Origin: Candidatus Gastranaerophilales bacterium
GTDB lineage: Bacteria > Cyanobacteriota > Vampirovibrionia > Gastranaerophilales > Gastranaerophilaceae
Assembly (NCBI GenBank): GCA_947587615.1
Contig: CANPYC010000012.1
Span: 1-54,761, forward strand
Length of the DNA stretch: 54,761 bases
Reading direction: 5' to 3'
Position numbers and translations under genes: made by a program. The notes beneath the pieces were generated by a model. That model worked only from the letters and a program-made list of their open reading frames with translations, was not told where the DNA came from and did not search any database. Shown here piece after piece: positions 40,983 through 49,445 of this stretch (its first letter is position 1; every line of letters begins with the position of its first letter).

Positions 40983-43217
40983 TCAATTTGCTTCAACCAG
41001 AATATCAATCGGGTATGTTTGAGAAATTAAATCATTAATTGAATTAACTATAAGAAAAGAAAAATCATGATTTAAAAACCCTAAATCTTTAAAGGAGATT
41101 TTAAGCTCAATAATATCTTTATAGTTAATTTTTGAATTTTTGCACATTTCACTTTCCCATAAATTATAGTTAATTGCTTTATTTAAACGGGGTTTTGAGA
41201 TGTTATTTCTGTCACTATTTTTAGCGAAAGTAAAATAAAATTCATCCGAAAAATGATTTTTTAAAATCGGAGAAACGATTTTATTTTTGTTCACCTGACG
41301 AACTGTTGAATAATACTTTGCATTTTTGTTAATAAAATAAATTGAAATTTGATTTTTAAATTCTTCAAAATTAATTTTTATTGAATTTTGATTAAGCTCA
41401 AACCTAAAGTAAATATTTTCTTCATCATATCCGAAGCATATATTTTTAATCAACTTATCGGCATTTGATATCGGGCTATCGGGTATAAAAATATGTCCTG
41501 CATTTTGCCATTCATTTTGCTCATCTTTAATATCACAGCTAAGGCTTGGCGAAATAGAGCTGACAGGCTTTTTTAGAGGAGAGCTTATTGAATTAACAAG
41601 AGGCATTGAAAGATAAGACGGGATATCAAGCTTTAACAATCTATAAACATTCATCAGATGATTTCTGAATAAAAAGTCAAAAACCCCGTCGCTTCTTGAC
41701 TCGTTGGGTTCTCCATACCACCAGAACCAGTCGCTGCCTTGTGCTATTAAAAGCTCTTTATAAGCTTTTTCAATTTGCTCTGCGTTATCTGAATTATTAT
41801 TTGAATTATTTTCTTTATAATTTTTCCAATCATTATAAACGCTTGAAAAATAAAGCCACGCAGCATTTTTTGAAGGTTCACCAATCCAAAGGTCAAAGTT
41901 TGAATTAATCCAAGAGCCTGCTTTTAAGTTATCTATTTGTTTTGGTTTGTTGTTTTCTATATAATCGCTTACAAGGGTAGTGTTAAGGCTTTCATCCGTT
42001 TCAATTAAACTATAGAGTGTATCTAAAAATTGATTTCCGTCATCAGCGTAAGTTTCCCAGCAATTTTCCCCATCAAGCGCAATAGTTAAAATATGATTTT
42101 CGTTTGGCGAATTTTCAAGTTTTTCTTGAATTGTTTTAATTTTTTCATACATATCAATTGCGGAAGCTTTAGAGTCATAGTTTCCGTAAGTAAAATTGAT
42201 TAAATTTGAAAAGAAAGAGTCGCAAAAAAGCAGATTTATTGAATGTTTTGCTTTTGTTTTATAGCTTATATTAAGCTCATAAGGGTTTTGCAGGTTGCCT
42301 TCAAAATCTCTTACAAAATCTTTTTTAATTGTTTTTGCTAAAATTCCCTCATCCGCTATTGTATAGCTAAAACCTTCAAGTGCTAAGAGTTCTGCTGTTT
42401 TTGGGCAAATACACTGCTCTGATAGCCACATCCCTTTAGGCTCTTTATTAAAAATTTCAAAATATTTTTCTTTTGCAAGTTTAATTTGAGCTTTAGCATC
42501 AACAATATGAGAAAAATTTTGTTCTAAATTTTCAAAGTTTTTAATTTCTTTATTTTTAAAATCTATTAATAGAGGAATTATCGGATGATAATAAGGAGAA
42601 GTTAATATTTCAATTCTGTTTTCATTTTGATAATTTCTATATTCAACTAAAATTCTTTTCATAATATCAAGTTGAATATCATAAATCTTTTTTCTATCCG
42701 ATAAAGTATAGTCTTTTTGTTTTTTAAAAAGCTCGTTTAACTCAGGGTAGTTATCAATAAAAAGTTCATCAATCCAACAAAGCGTGTAGTTTGTCATAAT
42801 GTCGCAATATTCTTGAGGAGTGAACATATCGACGCTTTGGTTTAATTCATGAGCTCTTTTTTCGTATAAAGTAACAAAATAAGGTCTTTTTAAAACCATA
42901 TTTTTATAATTCAAGTCAAAATAATTGTTTAGAATAAAAATTTTATCGTTATCGGTAAGCTCGTTTTTATCTTTTAAAAACAGGTTCAGATGAATGTCTT
43001 TTATACCTTTTATATACTTTTGAAGAGAAGAGAGCAGAACGGGAGTAAAGTTAAAATTAAGCTTTAAGTTTTTAAATTTTTTAATCCTTAAAAGCATATC
43101 AAGATAATCTTTTGTAGCATGAAGCCTGACCCAAGGTAAAAGAAAATCATTTTCAGGGTCTTTTTGATAATTCGGCTGATGAAAATGCCATATAAAAGCT
43201 ATGTTTAGTTTTTTCAT
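40983..43217 (-). CDS. Glycoside hydrolase family 57 protein
   Basis: This 744-residue protein begins with the GH57 signature IAFIWHFHQPNYQKDPE. The likely nucleophile Glu is near residue 263 in KGMWLSEQCICP, preceding FSYTIADEGILA. The acid-base region LTIALDGENCWETYADDGNQ is near residue 380. A beta-rich region after about residue 560 looks like the C-terminal domain of alpha-amylase/amylopullulanase-type members. GH57 enzymes act on alpha-glucans. There is no signal peptide, so it is probably cytoplasmic and acts on storage glycogen. It follows the Hcp-like gene by 86 bases. Confidence 0.9.
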   Translation of the reverse strand: MKKLNIAFIWHFHQPNYQKDPENDFLLPWVRLHATKDYLDMLLRIKKFKNLKLNFNFTPVLLSSLQKYIKGIKDIHLNLFLKDKNELTDNDKIFILNNYFDLNYKNMVLKRPYFVTLYEKRAHELNQSVDMFTPQEYCDIMTNYTLCWIDELFIDNYPELNELFKKQKDYTLSDRKKIYDIQLDIMKRILVEYRNYQNENRIEILTSPYYHPIIPLLIDFKNKEIKNFENLEQNFSHIVDAKAQIKLAKEKYFEIFNKEPKGMWLSEQCICPKTAELLALEGFSYTIADEGILAKTIKKDFVRDFEGNLQNPYELNISYKTKAKHSINLLFCDSFFSNLINFTYGNYDSKASAIDMYEKIKTIQEKLENSPNENHILTIALDGENCWETYADDGNQFLDTLYSLIETDESLNTTLVSDYIENNKPKQIDNLKAGSWINSNFDLWIGEPSKNAAWLYFSSVYNDWKNYKENNSNNNSDNAEQIEKAYKELLIAQGSDWFWWYGEPNESRSDGVFDFLFRNHLMNVYRLLKLDIPSYLSMPLVNSISSPLKKPVSSISPSLSCDIKDEQNEWQNAGHIFIPDSPISNADKLIKNICFGYDEENIYFRFELNQNSIKINFEEFKNQISIYFINKNAKYYSTVRQVNKNKIVSPILKNHFSDEFYFTFAKNSDRNNISKPRLNKAINYNLWESEMCKNSKINYKDIIELKISFKDLGFLNHDFSFLIVNSINDLISQTYPIDILVEAN

Positions 43218-43303
43218 ATCTGAAAATTATTATAGCTTTATTTTTTAATCCTTGCAAATTCTAACGAACTTTTGCGCAGTCTAAATCATTATATAATTGA
43301 TAA

Positions 43304-44773
43304 TTATATAATATTTACGCCAAAATTTTCCTTTAGTGCTTCAATAGCATGCGGATTAATTAAAGGGTAAGGACAAGAAGCAATATTAAGCTCAATACCT
43401 TCACTTAAAAGAGCTAAAAGTACAAATAAATTAGATAAATTGCACCAACTGAAAAACAGAGTAATTTTAACACCTTTTTGTTTTAATTTTTCAATTGATT
43501 TGAATAAAATTCCGTTTTCTAAAGGACAGTTAAAATTTATTATTTTTACGTCTTTATACGCTTCAAATTCAAAGTTTTTCGCTAAATCACCCGCAATCAG
43601 AACAATTCTTTCGTCGCTGAAGTTTTCGACGATATTTTCAATTTTTTCTTTGTCGTAGGAAATATTTAAACTTTTGTTTTCTTCATCAGAATTGAAGCCC
43701 TCAAGCTGTAAAGCGGATTCAATTACGGGAGTGTAATTTCCGTTTTTGATATCAAAAACCTTTGAAAAAGAAATCAGCTTATTTGAAAAAATCTCGCCTC
43801 TGTACAGGCTGTCGATTTTTTGAATAAAATTTTTCGTTATGAGAATTGACCCGGGGAAAACGGAAAAATCATACTGTGCATTATCGCTTCCCAAGTGCCC
43901 TTTTAAATAAGGGTTATTTTTAAAATACGGGTAAAAATGAGCTAAAATTAACGGCCCGTTTGTATAAACATTAATTTTTTCTTTGGGTTTAATTTCTTCA
44001 AGCAACACCAAAAGCGCTTCAAGTTCGTCGGGGTCATCACCCGAAACTAAAATTCCGTGTCCTTTTTTGGGGCTTATTTTTATTATTGCATCTTGTTTTT
44101 GTCCGTATCTTTTTTGCAAAATATTATCCGAATTAAAAATAATTTCTTTTGCAATTAAAGAAAACTCGTTAATTCTTCTGATTATTTTTTCGCATCTTAT
44201 TGAGTATGAATTTGTAAGAGCAAAAAATCTTAAAATTTCAAAATCATATCTGCTAAAGCTCTCATCAAGTTTTTTAGCTTTAACAACGCTGATTGCGCAT
44301 AGTCTTGCAAATATTGTTATAAGTTCAAAAAGATTGTGTTTATTTTTATCCTCGTTTTTTTGCTTAATTGTTTGAATACTTTGCGCATGTTTGATTATTT
44401 GAGAAATTGTTGTTTTTTCGTTTATTTCAAAATTTGTGTTTATGATTTCACACGGAAATTCATTCTCTGAGCAATAAGAGAGATATTTTTGTTTGATTTC
44501 TTTTTTTGTTAAATAAAGCTTTATTAAAAAATTAAGATAATTTTCCTGATTAAAACTTGTGTTAATAAGAAAAATCGACAGAGCTTCAATACAAAAAGCC
44601 ATTGCGGAATTGTTTGTCATGCCAAATTCTTTTAATTTAACCAGATAGAAAGAAATTTCTCTAACTTCACTCAAAAGAACAGAGTACAAGGCGCTAACGC
44701 TCGGATGAATAGAGCAAACGCCTTCAAAGCGGCATGAGTTTTTTTCGGAAATATTTTTAAAATAGTTGTACAT
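43304..44773 (-). CDS. Hybrid-cluster-protein (Hcp/prismane)-like protein lacking cluster ligands
   Basis: The 489-residue sequence follows the Hcp fold in order: GHGILVSGDDPDELEALLVL, INVYTNGPLILAHFYPYF, FSVFPGSILITKNFI, and the ending FFSWCNLSNLFVLLALLSEG, then NPHAIEALKENFGVNII. Compared with Hcp as I know it, metal ligands are replaced: SGHD is SGDD, HGE is NGP, TTNC is TKNF, GGCDG is AGDL, and the WxEQK block is WCNLS. The N-terminal four-Cys motif is reduced to two scattered Cys. It is thus unlikely to be a hydroxylamine or NO reductase. The family link is good; the function is unknown. Confidence 0.75.
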   Translation of the reverse strand: MYNYFKNISEKNSCRFEGVCSIHPSVSALYSVLLSEVREISFYLVKLKEFGMTNNSAMAFCIEALSIFLINTSFNQENYLNFLIKLYLTKKEIKQKYLSYCSENEFPCEIINTNFEINEKTTISQIIKHAQSIQTIKQKNEDKNKHNLFELITIFARLCAISVVKAKKLDESFSRYDFEILRFFALTNSYSIRCEKIIRRINEFSLIAKEIIFNSDNILQKRYGQKQDAIIKISPKKGHGILVSGDDPDELEALLVLLEEIKPKEKINVYTNGPLILAHFYPYFKNNPYLKGHLGSDNAQYDFSVFPGSILITKNFIQKIDSLYRGEIFSNKLISFSKVFDIKNGNYTPVIESALQLEGFNSDEENKSLNISYDKEKIENIVENFSDERIVLIAGDLAKNFEFEAYKDVKIINFNCPLENGILFKSIEKLKQKGVKITLFFSWCNLSNLFVLLALLSEGIELNIASCPYPLINPHAIEALKENFGVNII

Positions 44774-44850
44774 AATAAAAGTTTATCGGTTTTTTATTAA
44801 AAATAAATTGCCGATTTTGGCAATATTTAAAATTGAAATATTTTCCATGA

Positions 44851-44856
44851 TATAAT
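44851..44856 (+). promoter_or_regulatory. -10 box six bases before the rimM ATG (probable leaderless start)
   Basis: TATAAT is followed by CAACCT and ATG at 44863, with no purine-rich ribosome site. Spacing is identical to that at 36786. Confidence 0.5.
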
Positions 44857-44862
44857 CAACCT

Positions 44863-45378
44863 ATGAATAACGAAGAAAAAAAATATATTTCAATCGGAAA
44901 AATTATCAATTTTTTTGGCATAAAAGGCGAAGCAAAAGTCGGTTATCAAAACCAAAGTCAAATAAAGAATGCGTCTTTTGTATATATGCTTGATGATGAA
45001 AAAAAACCAAAGCTTGAAGTTGAAAGAGTACGTTTCGGGAAAAATTTTGCAATTGTTAAGTTCTCGGGAATTGACGATATCAACGATTTAATTCAATTCA
45101 AGGGACAGAGAATGTTTGTTTTAAAACAAGAAGCGCTTAATAAGCTTGATAATAACGAATTTTTAATTCAAGATTTAATCGGCTGTCTTGTTTATGATGA
45201 TAATGAGCAGATAGGCTCTGTTGTTGCGGTTAGCTCAAACGGTACGCAGGATTTGTTAAATATAAAAAATATGCTGGGACAAATTAATCTTGTTCCTTTT
45301 GTTGATGAATTTTTCCCTGTTGTTGATATTAAAAATAAAAAAATTCAAATTAAACCGATAGAAGGACTGTTGTCTTGA
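44863..45378 (+). CDS. rimM: Ribosome maturation factor RimM
   Basis: This 171-residue protein has the N-terminal beta-barrel (YISIGKIINFFGIKGEAKVG) and a PRC-barrel second half (FLIQDLIGCLVYDDNEQIGS, then VPFVDEFFPVVDIKNKKIQI). RimM assists assembly of the 30S head. It overlaps trmD by 4 bases, the standard rimM-trmD pair; rpsP and rplS, often adjacent, are absent. Confidence 0.95.
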   Translation: MNNEEKKYISIGKIINFFGIKGEAKVGYQNQSQIKNASFVYMLDDEKKPKLEVERVRFGKNFAIVKFSGIDDINDLIQFKGQRMFVLKQEALNKLDNNEFLIQDLIGCLVYDDNEQIGSVVAVSSNGTQDLLNIKNMLGQINLVPFVDEFFPVVDIKNKKIQIKPIEGLLS

Positions 45379-46055
45379 TTTATAATGTAATAACTCTTTT
45401 TCCGAAGATTATAGAAGACTATTGCGCTGAATCCATTACAAAAAGAGGAATTAAAAACTCTGTAATTGAAGTTAAAACCCATAATCCCAGAGATTATTCA
45501 CTCGATAAGCATAGGCGTGTTGATGATACGCCTTATGGCGGGGGTGAAGGGATGGTATTAGCGTGCCAGCCCATATTTGATTGTTATTTTGATATTGAAA
45601 AAAAAGAAAATTTTGAATTTATAATGTTAACCCCGCAGGGCGAAAAATTTAGTCAAAAAATTGCAAAAGAATTATCTTCCTTTGAGCAAATAATTCTTCT
45701 TTGCGGTCATTACGAAGGTTTTGATGAAAGAATAAGGCTCGGACTTAAACCGAGGGAAATTTCAATCGGGGATTATGTTTTAACGGGAGGAGAATTACCC
45801 GCATTAGTTTTAATAGACAGCATATCAAGAAATCTTAAAGACTATCTTGGCAAGGACGCTTCTTCTCATAACGACAGTTTTTCAGAGGGTATGTCCGGAC
45901 TTTTGGAGTATCCGCACTATACAAAACCAAGAGAATACAAAGGAATGAAAGTTCCTGACGTACTTTTGGGCGGAAATCATAAAGAAATTGAAGAATTTAG
46001 AAAACAACAGAGTTTAGAAAGAACACAAAAAAAACGTCCCGATTTATTGAATTAA
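45375..46055 (+). CDS. trmD: tRNA (guanine37-N1)-methyltransferase TrmD
   Basis: This 226-residue SPOUT methyltransferase has IYNVITLFPKIIEDYCAESI, DDTPYGGGEGMVLACQP and the knot ISIGDYVLTGGELPALVLID, then SFSEGMSGLLEYPHYTKPRE. It methylates G37 in tRNAs reading codons that start with C or G. The start is a TTG that overlaps the rimM stop (TTGA), giving a family-typical N-terminus. Confidence 0.97.
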   Translation: MIYNVITLFPKIIEDYCAESITKRGIKNSVIEVKTHNPRDYSLDKHRRVDDTPYGGGEGMVLACQPIFDCYFDIEKKENFEFIMLTPQGEKFSQKIAKELSSFEQIILLCGHYEGFDERIRLGLKPREISIGDYVLTGGELPALVLIDSISRNLKDYLGKDASSHNDSFSEGMSGLLEYPHYTKPREYKGMKVPDVLLGGNHKEIEEFRKQQSLERTQKKRPDLLN

Positions 46056-46115
46056 ACTTAATAAAATTTATTTTTTATTATATAATTTAGATAATAATTC
46101 TAAGGAATAATGCTA

Positions 46116-46637
46116 ATGACAAATAATTGCGAAGATTTTTTAAAAAAAGGAAAAGCTTTTAAGTTTGGTGATGATATTTCAACAGACCATATAGCACCCG
46201 GAAGATTGTTTCATTTAAGAAATGATTTGGAAGAATTTTCAAAACACGTTTTAGAAGACGCAGACCCTGATTTTGCTTCAAAAGTTCAAAAAGGAGATTT
46301 TATCGTTGCGGGTAAAAACTTTGGTTTGGGTTCATCTCGAGAACACGCCCCTCAAATTATTAAAATAGCAGGTGTCGGAGCGGTGATTGCAAAATCATTT
46401 GCAAGAATATTTTATAGAAACGCTATTAACATAGGGCTTTTAGCTATTGAATGCAATACGGATGAAATAGAAGCTCAAGACGAGTTGGAACTCGATATTA
46501 AAAAAGGAATATTAAAAGATTTAACAAAAAATATTGAGCTTAAAATTACCCCTCTACCTGATGTTATGATTAGGCTTTTAGCGGACGGAGGTTTAGTTGA
46601 ACATTTAAACAAAAACGGAGATTTCAAACTTGTCTAG
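46116..46637 (+). CDS. LeuD/HacB-type hydro-lyase small subunit
   Basis: This 173-residue swivel-domain protein has KFGDDISTDHIAPGRLFHLR, the diagnostic GKNFGLGSSREHAPQIIKIA, and SFARIFYRNAINIGLLAIEC. It pairs with a [4Fe-4S] large subunit to isomerise 2- or 3-hydroxy acids (isopropylmalate, homocitrate or citrate). No large-subunit gene adjoins. The next gene, a decarboxylating dehydrogenase, overlaps it by 8 bases. ATG 46116 is favoured over 46110 because the AAGGA site is then 9 rather than 3 bases away. A TATAAT box lies at 46081-46086. Confidence 0.88.
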   Translation: MTNNCEDFLKKGKAFKFGDDISTDHIAPGRLFHLRNDLEEFSKHVLEDADPDFASKVQKGDFIVAGKNFGLGSSREHAPQIIKIAGVGAVIAKSFARIFYRNAINIGLLAIECNTDEIEAQDELELDIKKGILKDLTKNIELKITPLPDVMIRLLADGGLVEHLNKNGDFKLV

Positions 46638-47646
46638 TGCGGTTTATAATATTACTCTTTTGGAAGGTGACGGAATAGGGCCCGAGATAGTTAAAAATGT
46701 TTTGGCTATTTTAAGTGCCTCAGGTCTTAAAATTAATTGGGACAGATGTTTAGCAGGTGCCGTTGCTTATGAAAAAATAGGGAATGTATTACCAAAAGAA
46801 ACAATAAAATCAATTGAAAAAAATAAAATCGTTTTAAAAGCACCCATAACAACTCCTGTGGGTTACGGTTTTTCATCCGTTAATGTTCAATTAAGAAGGC
46901 ATTTTAACTTGTTTTCAAATATTCGCCCGAGCAAAAACATAGAAGGAATTAAAACTCCTTTTAATAACGTTGATTTGGTTATTATAAGAGAAAATACCGA
47001 GGATGTCTATGCAGGGCTTGAAGAAAAGATTGATGAAAATACAATCCATGGAATTAAGCTTATTACAAGAAGCGCAAGTGAAAGAATTTGCGATTTTGCT
47101 TTTAAATATGCGCTAAATAACAATAGAAGAGAAGTTTGCGTTGCTACAAAAGCAAATATCTCAAAGCTTGCGGATGGAATGTTTTTAAATTGTTTTAGAG
47201 AAGTTGCAAAAAATTATCCTCAAATTAAAAAAAGAGAAATTTTAATTGATAATCTTTGTATGCAATTGGTTCAAAACCCTTCTCAATTTGATGTTTTAGT
47301 TATGCCAAATTTATACGGTGATATTGTATCGGACCTTTGCGCAGGTTTAATCGGCGGCTTAGGAGTTGCCCAGAGTGCTAATATTGGAGAAAATTGCGCA
47401 ATATTTGAAGCGGTGCATGGTTCTGCTCCGGACATTAAAGGGCTTGGAATTGCAAACCCGACAGGGCTTTTAAGAAGCGCAATTTTAATGCTTGAATATA
47501 TCAGCGAAAATGAAAAGGCAAAAAAAATTGAAAATGCTCTATATCTTGTCTTAAAAGAAGGTAAAACCTTAACAAAAGACTTAGGGGGCAATTCATCTGC
47601 TGATGAATTTACAAAAGAAATTATAAATAAATTGTCGATAGTTTAA
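46630..47646 (+). CDS. NAD-type isocitrate/homoisocitrate dehydrogenase family
   Basis: This 338-residue protein has [34 protein letters not shown], the specificity motif [39 protein letters not shown] and [30 protein letters not shown] points to isocitrate or homoisocitrate rather than isopropylmalate, which has RELTGG. Coenzyme is probably NAD. Translation starts with TTG 46630, overlapping the LeuD-type gene by 8 bases. Together they could make 2-oxoglutarate from citrate, or 2-oxoadipate from homocitrate. Confidence 0.88.
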   Translation: MSSAVYNITLLEGDGIGPEIVKNVLAILSASGLKINWDRCLAGAVAYEKIGNVLPKETIKSIEKNKIVLKAPITTPVGYGFSSVNVQLRRHFNLFSNIRPSKNIEGIKTPFNNVDLVIIRENTEDVYAGLEEKIDENTIHGIKLITRSASERICDFAFKYALNNNRREVCVATKANISKLADGMFLNCFREVAKNYPQIKKREILIDNLCMQLVQNPSQFDVLVMPNLYGDIVSDLCAGLIGGLGVAQSANIGENCAIFEAVHGSAPDIKGLGIANPTGLLRSAILMLEYISENEKAKKIENALYLVLKEGKTLTKDLGGNSSADEFTKEIINKLSIV

Positions 47647-47667
47647 AAAACAAAAAAGGAGAAAATT

Positions 47668-48201
47668 ATGTCTAAATGGGTATGTGCAGTTTGCGGTTAT
47701 ACTGTTGAAGGAGAAAAGGCACCCGAAAAATGTCCTCAATGCGGAGCAACAAAGTTTAATGAAGCAACAAACAGCAAAGGCTGGGCTTGTGAGCATGTTG
47801 TAGGTATCGGAAAAGATGTAGATTCAACAGTTTTACAAGGTTTAAAAGACCACTTTAACGGTGAATGCTGCGAAGTAGGTATGTATCTTGCTATGTCAAG
47901 AGTGGCTGATAGAGAAGGCTACCCTGAAGTTGCTGAAGCTTACAAGAGAATAGCTTTTGAAGAAGCTGAACACGCTGCAAAATTTGCAGAATTATTAGGT
48001 GAAGTTGTAACTCCCTCAACAAAAGAAAATTTAAGACTAAGAGCGGAAGCTGAAGCAGGCGCTTGCCAAGCTAAGCTTGATATTGCAAAACGTGCTAAAG
48101 AACTTGGACTTGATGCAATCCATGACACGGTTCATGAAATGGCAAAAGATGAAGCTCGCCATGGAGCTGCATTTAAAGGATTATTAGAAAGATTATTCTA
48201 A
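47668..48201 (+). CDS. Reverse rubrerythrin (rubredoxin domain first)
   Basis: This 177-residue protein starts with a rubredoxin-like iron site: [20 protein letters not shown], then QCGATKF. A ferritin-like di-iron domain follows, with [40 protein letters not shown] and [19 protein letters not shown]. Classical rubrerythrin has the opposite order. It reduces peroxide in anaerobes. AAAGGAGA precedes the ATG, and a strong terminator lies 26 bases after the stop. Confidence 0.95.
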   Translation: MSKWVCAVCGYTVEGEKAPEKCPQCGATKFNEATNSKGWACEHVVGIGKDVDSTVLQGLKDHFNGECCEVGMYLAMSRVADREGYPEVAEAYKRIAFEEAEHAAKFAELLGEVVTPSTKENLRLRAEAEAGACQAKLDIAKRAKELGLDAIHDTVHEMAKDEARHGAAFKGLLERLF

Positions 48202-48226
48202 AATTTTTAAATTTTAAAAGTTTTTT

Positions 48227-48266
48227 AAAACCGCTTTTATCCCTCAAAAGATAAAAGCGGTTTTTT
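48227..48266. terminator. Terminator between rubrerythrin and the Cys-rich protein gene
   Basis: AAAACCGCTTTTAT / ATAAAAGCGGTTTT forms a perfect 14-bp stem with a 10-base loop and six T on the + side. T-rich sequence on the minus strand makes it suitable for both convergent genes. Confidence 0.9.
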
Positions 48267-48288
48267 AATTTGCGTTAATTATTTTGCT

Positions 48289-48906
48289 TTATTTCGAACA
48301 GCAATCAACGCAAGGTAGTTTGTAAACTGCTCCATATTTTACAATTTTTTTCATTTTTCTTTTTTCTTCTCTTTTAAATCTTCGATAATCGCTGTATTGG
48401 TTTTTGCAAAGGTGTTTTTTAACATCCTTAGAATAATCGCTGATTGTTTCTTTTATATCTCTTTTAATGTCTTTTAAGTCGTTAATATCATCTTTAGCGC
48501 ATTCATTTTCGCATTCTATGTTTTCTAAAACTTTATTTTTTTGAATGCGATATTTTGTTTGCAGTACTTCCATATCTGCCTTGAATTTTTTATACAGCTC
48601 ATCAATACAGTTTTCCTGATTTCTTGTTAAACAGAGCTCTTTTTTCATTTTCCTGTAATGCTTATCAAAATAACATTCGTTATAAATGCAGTATTCATCA
48701 TCCTCTTCTAAGCACTTATCGCATTTTTTATCGTTTTTGTAAATTGTATCTTCTTTACAAGAATCAGTCTTTTTATCACAATTGCATTGCGAATGTTTTT
48801 CGCAAGGCGATTTTTCAGGCATTTTTTGATTACACGAAGAGCAATTTGCACTACTGACAGAGGTTAACAAAAGCAAACCTACGATTGTTAAAAGAGCTTT
48901 TTTCAT
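48289..48906 (-). CDS. Cys-rich exported protein with Spy/CpxP-like helical region
   Basis: This 205-residue protein has a clear signal peptide (MKKALLTIVGLLLLTSVSSA). The mature part has about 18 cysteines: ten within some 60 residues (NCSSC, QCNCDKK, KKCDKCLEE, NECYF) and a C-terminal LPCVDCCSK. The central helices, MKKELCLTRNQENCIDELYK followed by KFKADMEVLQTKYR, match the LTxxQ pattern of periplasmic Spy/CpxP chaperones and metal-sensing relatives. Role is unknown: the many Cys suggest metal binding or disulfides. A single gene, convergent with rubrerythrin. Confidence 0.78.
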   Translation of the reverse strand: MKKALLTIVGLLLLTSVSSANCSSCNQKMPEKSPCEKHSQCNCDKKTDSCKEDTIYKNDKKCDKCLEEDDEYCIYNECYFDKHYRKMKKELCLTRNQENCIDELYKKFKADMEVLQTKYRIQKNKVLENIECENECAKDDINDLKDIKRDIKETISDYSKDVKKHLCKNQYSDYRRFKREEKRKMKKIVKYGAVYKLPCVDCCSK

Positions 48907-49445
48907 TGTATAAGCCTTTCTTAATTTTACATTTTAAAAATATCAGATTGCTTGGGGTTTAAAAATTATCCGATTGGGTAAAAATCGGAATGATTTTAAA
49001 GAGCTTGTGTGTGAAAATTTGATTTTGTTTTAATTAATGAAGATTGTAGTTAAAAACTTGTCTCACTCGTCATAGCACCAATTCTACCCCGCCACCCTTA
49101 GCGAAGTTTAGCCTTGCCGGTCCGCAGGGTGGACTTCAATCCGCCGTTTATGGCTGCTCTTTCAAATAGTTATAATCAACCGTAGTTTTAGGATGGTAGA
49201 CTAAAGTCTACCATACAGTTTTGTTTTCGAACCGTCTTTGTAATCACATGAAAAACAGACACTCCCCCGTAATCAAGTCGGGCTTGAAATCTTGACAAAA
49301 GTTCAACAATATGCATGCTTGTTTTTATTTTTTTCAGTGTTAATATGAAATCAATAAAATGCAATCGGAATTTTAAATTTTGCTATACGGATATATAAAA
49401 TCTATACTGCGATTATAAGAATCTATGCTATCGGAAAGGGAATAT
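48907..49445. repeat. Gene-free region with an 85-bp repeat element upstream of the large exoprotein
   Basis: No gene is seen in these 539 bases. The element at 49128-49212 begins with a decayed GGTGGACT-type palindrome (49128-49145) and ends with the perfect GGTAGACT-AA-AGTCTACC palindrome (49195-49212). It matches the reverse complement of 54350-54434 at 76 of 85 positions by hand alignment. A TTGACA hexamer (49292) lies further right but no convincing -10 box follows at standard spacing. Confidence 0.75.
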
